NCBI RefSeq assembly: GCF_001047135.2
Contig: NZ_DF968080.1
Coordinates: forward strand, 1-64,000
DNA length: 64,000 nt
From: Fructobacillus tropaeoli
GTDB taxonomy: Bacteria > Bacillota > Bacilli > Lactobacillales > Lactobacillaceae
Direction of reading: 5' to 3'
The notes beneath the pieces are model-generated. The model saw nothing but the letters and a program-made list of their open reading frames with translations. It was not told the origin of the DNA and did not search any database. Shown here piece after piece: positions 33,968 to 43,766 of the stretch. Position numbers and translations under genes: made by a program. Numbering within the stretch: the stretch's first letter is position 1; every line of letters begins with the position of its first letter.

Positions 33968-36900
33968 TTTCACCATCCTCTTCTGCTTGTAACTGTTTGA
34001 TGACTTCTTTCTTTCGGCCGGTATACTTTGGCACCTGGTAACGGTCGCCTAAGACCTTGTCAAAGCGCATGATGTCCTTATAGGCGGAATATTGCAAAGC
34101 ACTTTCAACTGGTCGAATTGGGAACTGCCCGGCCTGAATCTTTTCGGCCGCTTCCTGCAGTAGCTCCTGATTTTTCTTGGCCAAGAGGGCAAAATCAGCA
34201 TCGGTAATCGTTTCCGACGTTGCCGTTGGTTGCCCATCCTTTGACATCGTTAGCTGGTAATAGCGCGCCTTTTCCTTTGGTGCCAGTCGTTCCAACTCAT
34301 CTAGGTAATCGGGATTATCCAGGGCCAATCCCCGGTACTGAAAGCTCTGACTAGTGGCTTTACCAGCCAATAACTCATCCACGTCACCGCGGAATTTAGC
34401 CAGTGGAATCACTTCTTGCTGGATTGGGGCAAAGAAGGCTCCACCAACGCTTTGCACTCCCAACTGCTTGGCGTTTTCCTGAACAGCCTGCCAGTAGGTC
34501 AGCAACTGAAGTTGCAGGCCATTGGCCGCATCGCGATAACTAAAGCTTTTTCCGGAGGTCTTGTAATCAACTAGCGTGGCAAAGTCCCCCGCTGGGTCCT
34601 GCCGGTCTAACCGATCAATCTTCCCACGGACGATGACCTCCCGGTCACCCTCGCCCAAACTCAAGGCCATCAGGTCTCCCTGCGGAAAGCCAAAGAGGGT
34701 TTCAACCCGTTCTGGGGCAGACTGGTTCGTTTGAGCCGCCTGCGCTAGGTGTTTGAGCAATTCCTGGGCAACCTGGTCCAAATACTGGGCCACTGTCTTG
34801 CCTTGGCCGTCCTCATTTAATTCAGCAAATTGTGGTTCCTGGACCAACCGAGCCAATTCGTCTTGAACAACGGTCTTAATCTCTGCTGGCGTGAGGTCGC
34901 GAAGGGTTTCCTTCTTTTCAATCAGGTTACCAACCGCCTTTTCAAAGAGGTCATGATAAATAATTCCCGTCGAGGCGGCATCCAACTCGGCACTTGGCCG
35001 CTCCTGTAGGCGCAATCCGTACTTCAGGAAGTACTCATAGGGATTTCGATAGAAAGCTTCAATTTGTGAAATTGAGACCCGCAGTGGCCGCTGGAATAAC
35101 TCCTTAGCCAAAGCAGGAGTCAAAATCCGGGCCTGATTTTGGTAGTGGCGGCTCGATAGCACTCGGTCCACCTGGCCGTCTAAGCCGGCATCCGCCAAAG
35201 CATCTCGGACCTCTTGAAAATCAGTTTCCTGACCAGCTAAGTCGGCCATTTTAGCCAATTGCGATAGCGTTGCCGCCGGCGTTCCCAAGTAATGCGCTGT
35301 TAAATCAGCCAAGTTTTTGGCCTGTCCTGCCACCGGTTGAACCGGTACCAAGAAGAAATTCAACAAGCGGCTGTAGTAAGACGACATCTCGTTTTGCTTG
35401 CCTTCCTGATTTAACAGTGGATAGGACAAAACAACCTTTGATGAAGCAGCCTGCAAAGCCCCGTAAAAGACCAAGTTTTCTTCAGCCATTTGGGCCGCAG
35501 CGGTTTGCCGCAAATAGCGTGGTGTGTCCTGCTCGGCCAATGCCGGCTGCACGAGCAGGCGGTCTTGGTCCGTCAAAACGGTCTTATTCTTAACCTGCGC
35601 TGGCAAGGCCGACCGGGTTCCCCCGATAAAGTACAAAACTCGGTACTTTTGGCTCTGTACGATTCCAGCTTCTGAAATGGTTAACTGGTCCAACTGGTTA
35701 GGGATACCCGTAAACTTACCTCCGGAAAACCCTGATTGCAGGGCCGCCAAAAAGACCTGGCGGTCAAAGTCTTGATCACCGGCCACTTGGACCACTTGGT
35801 CCAAAATATTAATAAAGAGCTGCCAAACTTCCATGACCTGTTGTGCCTTCACCAGGTCGCCAGCTTCCACCAGAGCATCCCGGTGGTTGATAATCGCCTT
35901 TTTAACCTGAAATTTGTCAAGGTAAGCCATCAAAAACCGGGCACCGTCGCTTAACGTTTTCGCTTGCTTTAACCCCTGGTTCATGGCATCAAGGGCTTCC
36001 ACCACAAAACCCTTCAGAAGGTTCAGGTGGCGGTTAACCCGCTGATCTTGGTCAAAGCCAGGACGGTCTGGTTCACCGTTATCCTCAAACAGAATAAACT
36101 GCGTCTGCCGGTCATGCCATTTTCGTGCAGAAGGGCGGTGGCCGGCCAAGTAATTATCAAGGTAGGCCACGGTTTCAAAATAAATATTATCATTAATCAA
36201 CTGGCCGTCTTGGTTAGGGCGTAAGAATCCAGTTTTCAAAATTGTCAGGATATTTTCCGGGTAAAAGGCCTGATTAGCAGGACCAAGCAGCTTCGTTACC
36301 AACTCCACCAAGGGATGGTTGCCCATCTTAATGTCATTATCCAAGAAATAAGCCAGGTCAAACTGGTTCATCACCGCCGGTAAGTGCTTACTATAAGGAC
36401 CAAGGTCACGGGCTAAGACCAAGATGTCCCGTAGATGAAGGTCGGGTTGGTCCTGTAAATCCTGGCGAATCCGCCGAGCTACCTCTTCTAATTCCGTCAC
36501 GGTATTATCCGCCACAAAGGCTTGTAAATCAGGTTCGACCTGTTGGCCTTTTGGCTCTTGGTAAGAACCTAATTTGGCCCAGGCCGGTAATAGAATTTCC
36601 TTTGTGGTTTTATTTTGTTGTTTTAAATCAGTAGCAGGCTCATTTTTGTCAGCCGGCGCACTAATGGTCTCGAACGGGTGATCTTGTCGGCCGTCCAAAA
36701 CAGTAACATCAGTTTCCTTGTATCGGGCCCGTTTGATAATGGTTAAGGCCGTTGTCAACGGTTTAGCGTAAACATCCCCCGATTCAAAAGTGGTCAACTG
36801 GTCTTTGTCACCCAAGATAGCCAAGGTCAAATCAGTTTTTTCAATCAAAAAGTTCACGACCGACCATTCACCAGCCGTAAAGCCTGTAAACCCTTCAAGG

Positions 36901-37547
36901 TAGATGACAGTATTACTTAAGTCCAAGTTCTCGCTTTGCTCAACAAAATAAGGCAGGGCTTCTTGGGCCAACAAATAGCGTTCCGCCAAGGCCTCATTGA
37001 AGGCATCCGCTACGACTGCCAAATCCCGGAGCTTCTGACTTAAAGTCTTGGTCTGCAGGGGATTTTTTTGCCCACTTTCCTGAACCTGGTCCAAGATAGC
37101 CAACAAGTCCTGGGGGCTGATTTCTGCGCCGCGCAACTCAGCTAACTGACTAACCAAATTTTGTACAAAGCCTTTCTTAGCCTGCATTCGGGCAAAGGTT
37201 GGCAAGAGACTGGCATTTTCTTTTAAGATTTGGGAAACCAGCACAAAGAGGCCGGCCTCTCCCAACACAGGTGGCTGAACCTTTCCTTCGGCCTGCAAGA
37301 AACGCCAGGCTAACCGGGTCAACGAGTAAACCTGAACCTGTGATTGCGCAAAAACTTGGTCCGCCGAATAGCCCTGAGCCAGAGCCAACCGTTTTAAGAC
37401 GTCGACTTCCGCATCAAACTTCACGTGATTAGGCACCACGTAGTAAATATCACGCCGGTCCTCATGGACCAGCTGGTTGTGAATTTGTTCAACCAGTTGT
37501 TGCCGGCTGTCTACTTCACCCGGTGTTAATAAAATCGTAACCGCCAT
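33960..37547 (-). CDS. addB: AddB/RexB subunit of the DNA end-resection complex
   Basis: A 1195-residue partner of AddA. It has an inactive-helicase-like N-terminus (VTILLTPGEVDSRQQLVE, no Walker A) and a C-terminal RecB-type nuclease domain with VRGKIDRLDR and TLVDYKTSGKSF. Notably the whole protein contains no cysteine. The four residues that bind the 4Fe-4S cluster in B. subtilis AddB are replaced: Asn in FYRNPYEYF, and Leu, Ser and Met in ALQYSAYKDIMRFD (L1151, S1154, M1160, same spacing). This matches RexB-like forms rather than canonical AddB. ATG 37547 has AGGGGA upstream. Confidence 0.94.
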   Translation of the reverse strand: MAVTILLTPGEVDSRQQLVEQIHNQLVHEDRRDIYYVVPNHVKFDAEVDVLKRLALAQGYSADQVFAQSQVQVYSLTRLAWRFLQAEGKVQPPVLGEAGLFVLVSQILKENASLLPTFARMQAKKGFVQNLVSQLAELRGAEISPQDLLAILDQVQESGQKNPLQTKTLSQKLRDLAVVADAFNEALAERYLLAQEALPYFVEQSENLDLSNTVIYLEGFTGFTAGEWSVVNFLIEKTDLTLAILGDKDQLTTFESGDVYAKPLTTALTIIKRARYKETDVTVLDGRQDHPFETISAPADKNEPATDLKQQNKTTKEILLPAWAKLGSYQEPKGQQVEPDLQAFVADNTVTELEEVARRIRQDLQDQPDLHLRDILVLARDLGPYSKHLPAVMNQFDLAYFLDNDIKMGNHPLVELVTKLLGPANQAFYPENILTILKTGFLRPNQDGQLINDNIYFETVAYLDNYLAGHRPSARKWHDRQTQFILFEDNGEPDRPGFDQDQRVNRHLNLLKGFVVEALDAMNQGLKQAKTLSDGARFLMAYLDKFQVKKAIINHRDALVEAGDLVKAQQVMEVWQLFINILDQVVQVAGDQDFDRQVFLAALQSGFSGGKFTGIPNQLDQLTISEAGIVQSQKYRVLYFIGGTRSALPAQVKNKTVLTDQDRLLVQPALAEQDTPRYLRQTAAAQMAEENLVFYGALQAASSKVVLSYPLLNQEGKQNEMSSYYSRLLNFFLVPVQPVAGQAKNLADLTAHYLGTPAATLSQLAKMADLAGQETDFQEVRDALADAGLDGQVDRVLSSRHYQNQARILTPALAKELFQRPLRVSISQIEAFYRNPYEYFLKYGLRLQERPSAELDAASTGIIYHDLFEKAVGNLIEKKETLRDLTPAEIKTVVQDELARLVQEPQFAELNEDGQGKTVAQYLDQVAQELLKHLAQAAQTNQSAPERVETLFGFPQGDLMALSLGEGDREVIVRGKIDRLDRQDPAGDFATLVDYKTSGKSFSYRDAANGLQLQLLTYWQAVQENAKQLGVQSVGGAFFAPIQQEVIPLAKFRGDVDELLAGKATSQSFQYRGLALDNPDYLDELERLAPKEKARYYQLTMSKDGQPTATSETITDADFALLAKKNQELLQEAAEKIQAGQFPIRPVESALQYSAYKDIMRFDKVLGDRYQVPKYTGRKKEVIKQLQAEEDGENG

Positions 37548-37577
37548 GTCATCCCCTAGTCTTTTTTAGTTATGTTT

Positions 37578-37609
37578 ATTATACAAAAAAAGAACACGTT
37601 TCCGTGTCC
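37578..37609 (-). terminator. ntdP terminator followed by the addB -10 box
   Basis: GAACACG (37592-37598) and CGTGTCC (37603-37609), with a tetraloop and seven Ts on the minus strand, end ntdP. A TATAAT at 37578-37583 follows the T-run at once and is the likely addB -10. Confidence 0.8.
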
Positions 37610-37620
37610 TTCTAACTTAG

Positions 37621-38190
37621 TCAACGACGATCTTTTAACCGCTGTTGCATCAAATATTGGTAACGAGAATACCAAACATCAACGTACCCCTGCGAAAAAG
37701 GTCCTTTTTCGTTATTAATCCAGTCAACCAAAATCTTAACGTGTGCCTTTAAAATTTGATCAACTTCTTTAGGGTAATGCCATTGTTTACTGTGGGCCGC
37801 ATACTCATCCGCATCTAAGAGATGTTTTTCCCCATCCGGGAAAACCTTAACGTCCAAATCATAATCGATATACTTGAGCGCTTCTTTATCCAAAGTGTAT
37901 GGTGAGGCTAAGTTACAGTAGTAAGATATCCCGTTATCGCGAATCATCGCGACGATGTTAAACCAGTACTTCTTATGGAAGTACAAGATAGCCGGTTCGC
38001 GAGTCACCCAGCGCCGACCGTTATCTTCTGTCACCAAAGTATGGTCGTTTAGACCAATAATGGCATTCTCACTGGTTTTCAACACCATCGTGTCACGCCA
38101 GGTTCGATGCAGCGAGCCGTCATGCTTATAGCTTTTGATCGTGATGACATCCCCTTCGCGCGGTCCGCGACTTGGCTTATCAACAATCAT
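37621..38190 (-). CDS. Nucleoside tri-/diphosphatase (Ntdp, DUF402 family)
   Basis: A 189-residue cytoplasmic protein of the DUF402/Ntdp family, whose staphylococcal member hydrolyses nucleoside tri- and diphosphates. Conserved blocks are [60 protein letters not shown] and [15 protein letters not shown]. The conserved Asp/Lys metal-binding positions look present. The frame extends to 38226; ATG 38190 with GTGGGA upstream gives the family-like N-terminus. It is monocistronic, with an extended -10 promoter at 38226-38234 and its own terminator. Confidence 0.88.
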   Translation of the reverse strand: MIVDKPSRGPREGDVITIKSYKHDGSLHRTWRDTMVLKTSENAIIGLNDHTLVTEDNGRRWVTREPAILYFHKKYWFNIVAMIRDNGISYYCNLASPYTLDKEALKYIDYDLDVKVFPDGEKHLLDADEYAAHSKQWHYPKEVDQILKAHVKILVDWINNEKGPFSQGYVDVWYSRYQYLMQQRLKDRR

Positions 38191-38225
38191 GCTCGTCCCA
38201 CTTTTCTGACAAAAATTCCTTTTCA

Positions 38226-38234
38226 ATTATACCA
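38226..38234 (-). promoter_or_regulatory. Extended -10 promoter of the Ntdp gene
   Basis: Minus-strand TGGTATAAT, 36 bases before ATG 38190. A TTGACC upstream is too far away (29 bases) to act as -35. Confidence 0.6.
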
Positions 38235-38287
38235 TAATTTTAAAATCAGTTGGCTAATATGGTCAATTTTCTCTAGGAAGCGTGGTC

Positions 38288-38346
38288 AAAAAAGGATGCG
38301 GTTGCCTCGTGATGACACTTCAAATATCACTCGAAGGGTATGCAAC
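38288..38346 (-). terminator. Probable recX terminator (long interrupted hairpin)
   Basis: On the minus strand GTTGC/GCAAC (38301-38305, 38342-38346) and CGTGAT / ATCAC-CG (38308-38313, 38326-38333) build a two-part stem, followed after seven bases by TTTTTT. It lies 86-144 bases after the recX stop and upstream of the Ntdp promoter, so it suits recX termination. The gap before the T-run makes this uncertain. Confidence 0.45.
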
Positions 38347-38431
38347 TAGCCTAACATTTCACTTCAAAGATTTATTAAAACTTAGGACAGCTGGTTCTCC
38401 TCAAATCAATCAAAAGCACACAGCTGGCCAG

Positions 38432-39232
38432 TTATTCCTCGTCAAAATCAATTGTTTCTAAGGCCTGGTCAATGACCTCACCACGGTACCCCTTAGCATA
38501 GAGACCTTGTTTTACCTTATAAAATCGGTCTTTGGCAGCCAGACGCTGATGATGACGCGCAAGTTTTTCTGCCTGCTTGTTAGCATTCTCTTGCTCATCG
38601 TCTTCATCATTTGCGATATCTAGGTCATTGATGACCTGGCTGGCCAGGTCATAGGAAAAGCCCTTTTGCACCAAAGCTTGTGCGACCTTTTGTTGGCGAA
38701 TCACCGTTGAATCCCGGCTATGAGTCCGCGCTAATTTTTCCGCCATTTTTGTGGCAACTAAGACCTGGTCATTTTCTGCAAAGCCTAAAATAGCAGTTTC
38801 GATGATTTCTTCTTGGACACCGGCCTGCTTCAAGTCCTGCGCAATCCCCCGAGGTCCCTTGGGATTAAAAACTTGTTTTGTGGCAACATAGTGTTTAGCA
38901 TAAACAGCATCATCTAACAGGCCCTGCTGGCGCAAATGGTTGATGACTTGGTCAATAACCCCCTCTTCCACCTTCTTTTGCTTCAGGCGGTCTTTGACCT
39001 GGCGAACGGTGCGTAAGGCGGGGCTTAAATAGTTCAGCGCAATTTTGAGACCCTGATCAACCTTCTCCGCCTGCTTTAGTTCTTCAATCATGGCGTCATC
39101 AAGTTGGCGGCCTTTTAATAGACCAAACTTTGCCAAAACGTTTTCGGACAATCCAAAAGCAAAGTGCCCGTCCAATTCGATATTATAGCGGCCATCCCGC
39201 TTTTGTGTCGCAATTTTCGTAATTGTTTTCAT
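38432..39232 (-). CDS. recX: Regulatory protein RecX
   Basis: A 266-residue all-helical modulator of RecA filaments. Three tandem three-helix RecX repeats are visible: ALNYLSPALRTVRQVKDRLKQ, VINHLRQQGLLDDAVYAKHYV, and KQGLYAKGYRGEVIDQALETI. An N-terminal beta-rich segment (about 1-45) precedes them, as in Firmicute RecX. The acidic insert IANDEDDEQENANKQ (about 195-210) separates the middle and last repeats. ATG 39232 has only a weak AGG-type site. It is divergent from the Dyp peroxidase gene across a 217-base spacer. Confidence 0.92.
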   Translation of the reverse strand: MKTITKIATQKRDGRYNIELDGHFAFGLSENVLAKFGLLKGRQLDDAMIEELKQAEKVDQGLKIALNYLSPALRTVRQVKDRLKQKKVEEGVIDQVINHLRQQGLLDDAVYAKHYVATKQVFNPKGPRGIAQDLKQAGVQEEIIETAILGFAENDQVLVATKMAEKLARTHSRDSTVIRQQKVAQALVQKGFSYDLASQVINDLDIANDEDDEQENANKQAEKLARHHQRLAAKDRFYKVKQGLYAKGYRGEVIDQALETIDFDEE

Positions 39233-39407
39233 AGGCCTATTTTACGAATTTTCAACTAAAAACGCCAGTTGTGTAAAACCAACTACCACCTACTTTAATA
39301 TGAATAATAACAGCACAATGCCAAGTATTTTTAGCTGATTTTTTATTAGAAAATATTCAAATAAATTAGAATGAATCTTATTTATAGCATTTCAAGAAAA
39401 AGAGCGG

Positions 39408-39413
39408 TACAAT
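39408..39413 (+). promoter_or_regulatory. Putative -10 box of the Dyp peroxidase gene
   Basis: TACAAT lies 36 bases before ATG 39450, with no convincing -35. GAGGAA precedes the start codon at good spacing. The rest of the 217-base divergent spacer (39233-39449) is AT-rich with nothing else I can assign. Confidence 0.4.
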
Positions 39414-39449
39414 GAAAAAAGTAAAATTAGGAAATGAGGAATTACGACA

Positions 39450-40409
39450 ATGCCAATTAATCCGAAAGTCGCTCAAGATGTCTGGAAGGACATCGGACAA
39501 AGCGTTCAGTTTACCGTATTAAAATTTAAGGATCTGCCACAATCTGACCTGCATGATGCCATCGTTGATTTTGCGGACCGGTCACAAGCCATCATTCGTT
39601 CGCTACGAATTCGCGATGGTCAAAATGATGGTTCTCCTTCAACTTTGAAGGTTGCCATTGGTTTCTCTAACCACGCCTGGGAACTTCTTTTCCCAAAATC
39701 TGCTAAGCCAAAGGAACTTGAAACTTTTGCCGGCATGAAGGGGCCTAAGTATGGCATGCCCGCCACTGAAGGCGACATTTTCTTCCATATTCGTGCTAAC
39801 AACCAGGCCATTGTCGTTGAAGCTCAAACCCAATTCATGAAGTTCTTAAAGGACTTTACCGAAGTTGTTGACTCAACTCAGGGCTTCCGCTACTTCGAAG
39901 GTCGTGCTATTATTGGCTTCATCGACGGCACCGAAGCACCCGCACCAGAAGATTCAGCCGACTACGCCCTGATTGGTGATGAGGATGCTGCTTTTGAAAA
40001 TGGTTCATACGCCTTTGCACAAAAGTGGCGCCACAACATGGACTTCTGGAACAAAATGAAGACCGAGCACCAGGAAAAGGCTGTTGGTCGCGAAAAGTTT
40101 TCTGATTTGGAATTGGAAGACGACGAGAAGTATGAAAATGCCCATAACGTTGCTTCTAAGTATGAGCCAAATGGCGTTGAACAAAAAATTATTCGCATGA
40201 ACGTGCCATACTCTGACCCTGCTACTGGAAACACCGGCACCTACTTCATGGGTTACGCCCGTCATTGGGAAGTCACCAAGGGCATGTTACAAAACATGGT
40301 TGATAAATCCGACTTCCTGTTGACCTTCTCTGAACTTTTGTCCGGTCAACTTTTCTTCATCCCATCCCGCGATACATTAGCACAAATTGCCGATGGCGAC
40401 TTTGACTAA
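39450..40409 (+). CDS. Dyp-type heme peroxidase
   Basis: A 319-residue dye-decolourising peroxidase without a signal peptide, so cytoplasmic (P/B type). The GXXDG motif appears as GFIDGTEAP (about residues 154-162; catalytic Asp). Conserved FAQKWRHNMDFW, GYARHWEVTKGML and FFIPSRDTL segments carry the candidate proximal His and the distal Arg. It would use H2O2 to oxidise unknown substrates or act in heme metabolism. It is one of the few plus-strand genes, monocistronic, flanked by a bidirectional terminator. Confidence 0.93.
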   Translation: MPINPKVAQDVWKDIGQSVQFTVLKFKDLPQSDLHDAIVDFADRSQAIIRSLRIRDGQNDGSPSTLKVAIGFSNHAWELLFPKSAKPKELETFAGMKGPKYGMPATEGDIFFHIRANNQAIVVEAQTQFMKFLKDFTEVVDSTQGFRYFEGRAIIGFIDGTEAPAPEDSADYALIGDEDAAFENGSYAFAQKWRHNMDFWNKMKTEHQEKAVGREKFSDLELEDDEKYENAHNVASKYEPNGVEQKIIRMNVPYSDPATGNTGTYFMGYARHWEVTKGMLQNMVDKSDFLLTFSELLSGQLFFIPSRDTLAQIADGDFD

Positions 40410-40429
40410 AAAATAGCAATAATAAATCA

Positions 40430-40460
40430 GGCCCAACACCACAATGGTGTCGGGCCTTTT
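40430..40460. terminator. Bidirectional terminator between dyp and holA
   Basis: GGCCC-ACACC (40430-40440) pairs with GGTGT-GGGCC (40446-40456), followed by TTTTT on the plus strand. It serves the convergent peroxidase and holA genes. Confidence 0.85.
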
Positions 40461-40462
40461 TA

Positions 40463-41461
40463 TTAGCGAAAATTAACCATAAAGTTTTCAAACAGGAAGA
40501 GTGGGTCAACCGTTTCGGACTTCATCTTAATTTCCATTTGTAAAATTTGCAAGAATCCGGCCCGTACCTGTCCCAACCGGTAGTGACGTAATGATTGTCG
40601 TGCCAGCTTTACCCGATAAGGATGAACTTTCAAAGCAGTTCCAACGGACTGATCTGTTCCATTCGAACCAGCCACCTGTAACAACAAGCGGAACTGGCCG
40701 AGCAAAAGGGCATTCAGCCGTAATGGCGCTTCGCCGTTTTTAACGAGGTCATGGTACAAATGTAAGGCCTCAGCTTTTTTCTGCTTCAAAACTAAATCAG
40801 CCAAATCAAAGGCTTGCGCCGTTGATTCCTTTGGAACCAAACCGGTTACCCCAGTCAAATCAATCGTTTTCGTTTGACTAGCATAAGCCAAGAGCTTGGG
40901 TAATTCAGCCAAGACCTTCGAGTAAGAGGCCTGGGTTCTCAGAAGTAACTCAGCCTCTGCTTCTTGGCTGATTTCTACCCGCCGCTGGTCTAAGAACTGG
41001 TGCAGGGCCTGGCGTGTCTGGCGTTCATCCAATGCCGGTAAGTCGAGAAGCTCTGCTTGACTCAAAACAGACTTGGTGACCTTCTTACGTTTGTCCAAAG
41101 AAGCCTCATTAGCAAACAAAACCAAGAGGTTTCCTGGCACTGGATGGTCCAATGCTTCTTGCAAAGCCTTTTCCTGATTAGCCGTTAACTTCGATCCGGT
41201 CGTTAAGAAGGTCGGATTTTCAACCAAAACTAAGCGGTGATCGCCGAAAAAAGGAGCACTCAAATAATCGTCCAGGATTGGGTCCAGGCCAACCTCGGCG
41301 AAATCATATGTCGACTGGTTCATTTCTTGCTCGGCCGGGTCAATAATCGACGCAAATAATCGGTGAGCTTTTTGAACTAAAGCGGGTTCGTTACCGGTCA
41401 CCAGGTACAGGCTTGGCAACGCACCCTGATCAATTTGTTGTTTTACTGTTTGTAAGGTCAT
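40463..41461 (-). CDS. holA: DNA polymerase III delta subunit
   Basis: A 332-residue clamp-loader subunit that opens the beta clamp. Visible features are SLYLVTGNEPALVQKAHRLF (delta wrench region), LVLVENPTFLTTG, and a helical C-terminal collar domain with LLLGQFRLLLQVAGS and MEIKMKSETVDPLFLFENFM. Length fits YqeN-type HolA. It overlaps the end of comEC by 32 bases, the usual comEC-holA arrangement in Firmicutes. rpsT, which often follows, is not here; a convergent gene takes its place. Confidence 0.93.
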   Translation of the reverse strand: MTLQTVKQQIDQGALPSLYLVTGNEPALVQKAHRLFASIIDPAEQEMNQSTYDFAEVGLDPILDDYLSAPFFGDHRLVLVENPTFLTTGSKLTANQEKALQEALDHPVPGNLLVLFANEASLDKRKKVTKSVLSQAELLDLPALDERQTRQALHQFLDQRRVEISQEAEAELLLRTQASYSKVLAELPKLLAYASQTKTIDLTGVTGLVPKESTAQAFDLADLVLKQKKAEALHLYHDLVKNGEAPLRLNALLLGQFRLLLQVAGSNGTDQSVGTALKVHPYRVKLARQSLRHYRLGQVRAGFLQILQMEIKMKSETVDPLFLFENFMVNFR

Positions 41462-43766
41462 TGGTGCTTTTTACCTGGAAATGTCCTTTTTTGTAATTTT
41501 CATATACATATCTTAGCATACCTTGACGCCTCGTATCGTAGACAATCATTTTCTGCTTAGCAGCAACCTCTAGCACCTCCTGATTTGGGTGGCCGTAGCG
41601 ATTTTTTCGACCAGCAGAAATCAGACCATAGGTCGGCTGCCACTCCGCCATCACCGCTGGATTTGTCGCTGTCTTAGACAAATGATGGCCAAACTTAACC
41701 AAATCTGGACGAAAATTTGGATACCTGGCCAAAACTTTTTTCTCCCCAGCTTGGTCCAAGTCACCAGCGGTAAACAAGACCAGGGGGCCAACCCGACCAC
41801 CAAGAGCAATTGAGTCTTCATTTTCCCCAATACCAGGTTGAAACGGGTGTAAAACACGCAATGGCAAGTTAGCTGGTTGCACCCGGTCGGTCACCGAAAC
41901 AACCTTTGCCTTTCCGAGGTAAGGCTGGATTTTTTTCAAAAATGCTGGTTGATTGGTCATCCCAGCTGGCAACAAAACTTGGTCAACTTGAAACGTTGTT
42001 AAAATCACTCGAGCATCGCCAAGATGGTCTTGGTCCTGGTGAGATAACGATAACGTATTAATTCGACTAATTCCATGCGCATGTAGGTAGGGCACAATCA
42101 CCGACCGTGCCTGCCCTTCCTGATTTTTCGGCCAACTCTGTTTTTCATAGGGTTTGTTTTTAGTTGCTTCCTGGTCAGAAAAGCCTGATTTTTGAAAGGA
42201 AACCTTACCACCTGTATCAATTAAGGTGATTGTCTTATTGTATGGTTCACGAAGTAAAGCGGCATCGCCCTGACCAATATCAAAGGTTGTAAACTCGCCC
42301 GTTCTTGGAAAATGGACTAAAAAGAAACCAATTATCAAGGCGAGCAGCCACGTACCGACCCCCCACCGACGACCGGCCTTCTCGGCTCCCAATAAAAACC
42401 AGGGCGCAAACCCCAGTACTAATAAAATTGGCCAAGGCAGTGCGCCAATAACAATTTGTCCCGGCAGGTTGCCTAACCAATAGACAGATTGGTCAAACAT
42501 CGTTACCAGCCAATTCGCTACCGTAGCCAAACCCGGCACCACCTGACCGAAAAATGCAACCAACACAACGGGTAAAATCACCAGCGAAAAGACTGGGATA
42601 GCAATCAAATTGGCAAAACTTTGCCAAATATTCCAGGTGTACTGCTGGGCCACGATTAGTGGAAAGGTCAAAACTGATAAAAAGAGGCCCTTTTGCCAAG
42701 TCGACCAATCTTCGGGTAAAAGTGCTAAGGCCAAGGTTAAGAAAAATGACAGCTGCCCACCCAGGGTCAATAAAATCTGTGGGTGAACAATCAAGGTCAA
42801 CAATAACGACCATGACCAAATTTGAATCGAAGAAAACCGATGGTTAAATGCTTGTGCCAAAACCCTGCTTTCACCGGCAATAACAGCACGAACTAAAATT
42901 GGTGGGCAAGCCGTCAGCCAATAAAAGCTAATTAAGCAAAGCGCCATGATTGCCAAAGTGATCTCCTGGTAAAGGCCAATTAATCGCCCAATCCTACGGA
43001 CGACAGCGAGTAAAAAAGCGACGTGGAAGCCTGATAACGAAAAGAGATGAATCAACCCTAATTCCTGAATTTTAGGGTTATCGTCATACAAAGTCTTATC
43101 CTTCGATCCCAATAGAAGTGCTAGCGCATAGTTGCCCACTGGATTGGGAAGCGCCTTCGCATAGTCCGACAAAGCCGCATGCCAATGGTGAAATTGAGCA
43201 TTCATTCGGTCAAACCAACTAGCCGTATGGTTCGACCGCAAGTCCACTTCCTGCAAACGCACTTGGTGTGTGATTCTCTTGGTTTTAGCAAATTCTTTAA
43301 AATCAAATTGGTAAAAATTAGTGGCCGGCATAATCGGCGTCAAATCACCTCGGCCAGTTATTAAAGTGGGGCCAGCCGATGACCGCAATCGAGCCAAATC
43401 TTCCGGAGTCTTTACCTGGTAATAGTAATAAACGCGGTCACCTGAACTTTTTAAGCGACCAATGCCAGCAACGCGGCCATCAGTATTAATCGTCCGTTCG
43501 TCTGGATAGGCGAGTATTGTATAGAGCCGACCTTTTTCTTCAGGCAGATTTGCCTGACGGTCCAATGTTTTTTGGTCAACTAAAAAATACAACAAAAACG
43601 CCAGCGACAAGGCAAGCACGACAAACAAGTCCCTACCACGTGTCGTTAAAAAGGCAAGAAAACTAAAAAATAATGCCAAACAGATAGTCAACGAATTCGG
43701 CCGGTAAACCGCCAATGATAAGGCGCCCACCAGCCAGGCTGCCTTCAATGTTGCTTGCAGACCCAT
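41430..43766 (-). CDS. comEC: ComEC/Rec2 competence DNA channel
   Basis: A 778-residue membrane channel for single-stranded DNA uptake. After N-terminal helices comes an OB-like DUF4131 region (about 85-165), the Competence transmembrane domain (about 200-460; IHLFSLSGFHVAFLLAVVRR), and a metallo-beta-lactamase domain (about 495-750) with TFDIGQGDAALL and intact metal motif SLSHQDQDHLGD. The gene therefore looks complete and functional. The start overlaps the comEA stop (TAATG). Expression is probably tied to comEA. Confidence 0.95.
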   Translation of the reverse strand: MGLQATLKAAWLVGALSLAVYRPNSLTICLALFFSFLAFLTTRGRDLFVVLALSLAFLLYFLVDQKTLDRQANLPEEKGRLYTILAYPDERTINTDGRVAGIGRLKSSGDRVYYYYQVKTPEDLARLRSSAGPTLITGRGDLTPIMPATNFYQFDFKEFAKTKRITHQVRLQEVDLRSNHTASWFDRMNAQFHHWHAALSDYAKALPNPVGNYALALLLGSKDKTLYDDNPKIQELGLIHLFSLSGFHVAFLLAVVRRIGRLIGLYQEITLAIMALCLISFYWLTACPPILVRAVIAGESRVLAQAFNHRFSSIQIWSWSLLLTLIVHPQILLTLGGQLSFFLTLALALLPEDWSTWQKGLFLSVLTFPLIVAQQYTWNIWQSFANLIAIPVFSLVILPVVLVAFFGQVVPGLATVANWLVTMFDQSVYWLGNLPGQIVIGALPWPILLVLGFAPWFLLGAEKAGRRWGVGTWLLALIIGFFLVHFPRTGEFTTFDIGQGDAALLREPYNKTITLIDTGGKVSFQKSGFSDQEATKNKPYEKQSWPKNQEGQARSVIVPYLHAHGISRINTLSLSHQDQDHLGDARVILTTFQVDQVLLPAGMTNQPAFLKKIQPYLGKAKVVSVTDRVQPANLPLRVLHPFQPGIGENEDSIALGGRVGPLVLFTAGDLDQAGEKKVLARYPNFRPDLVKFGHHLSKTATNPAVMAEWQPTYGLISAGRKNRYGHPNQEVLEVAAKQKMIVYDTRRQGMLRYVYENYKKGHFQVKSTNDLTNSKTTN

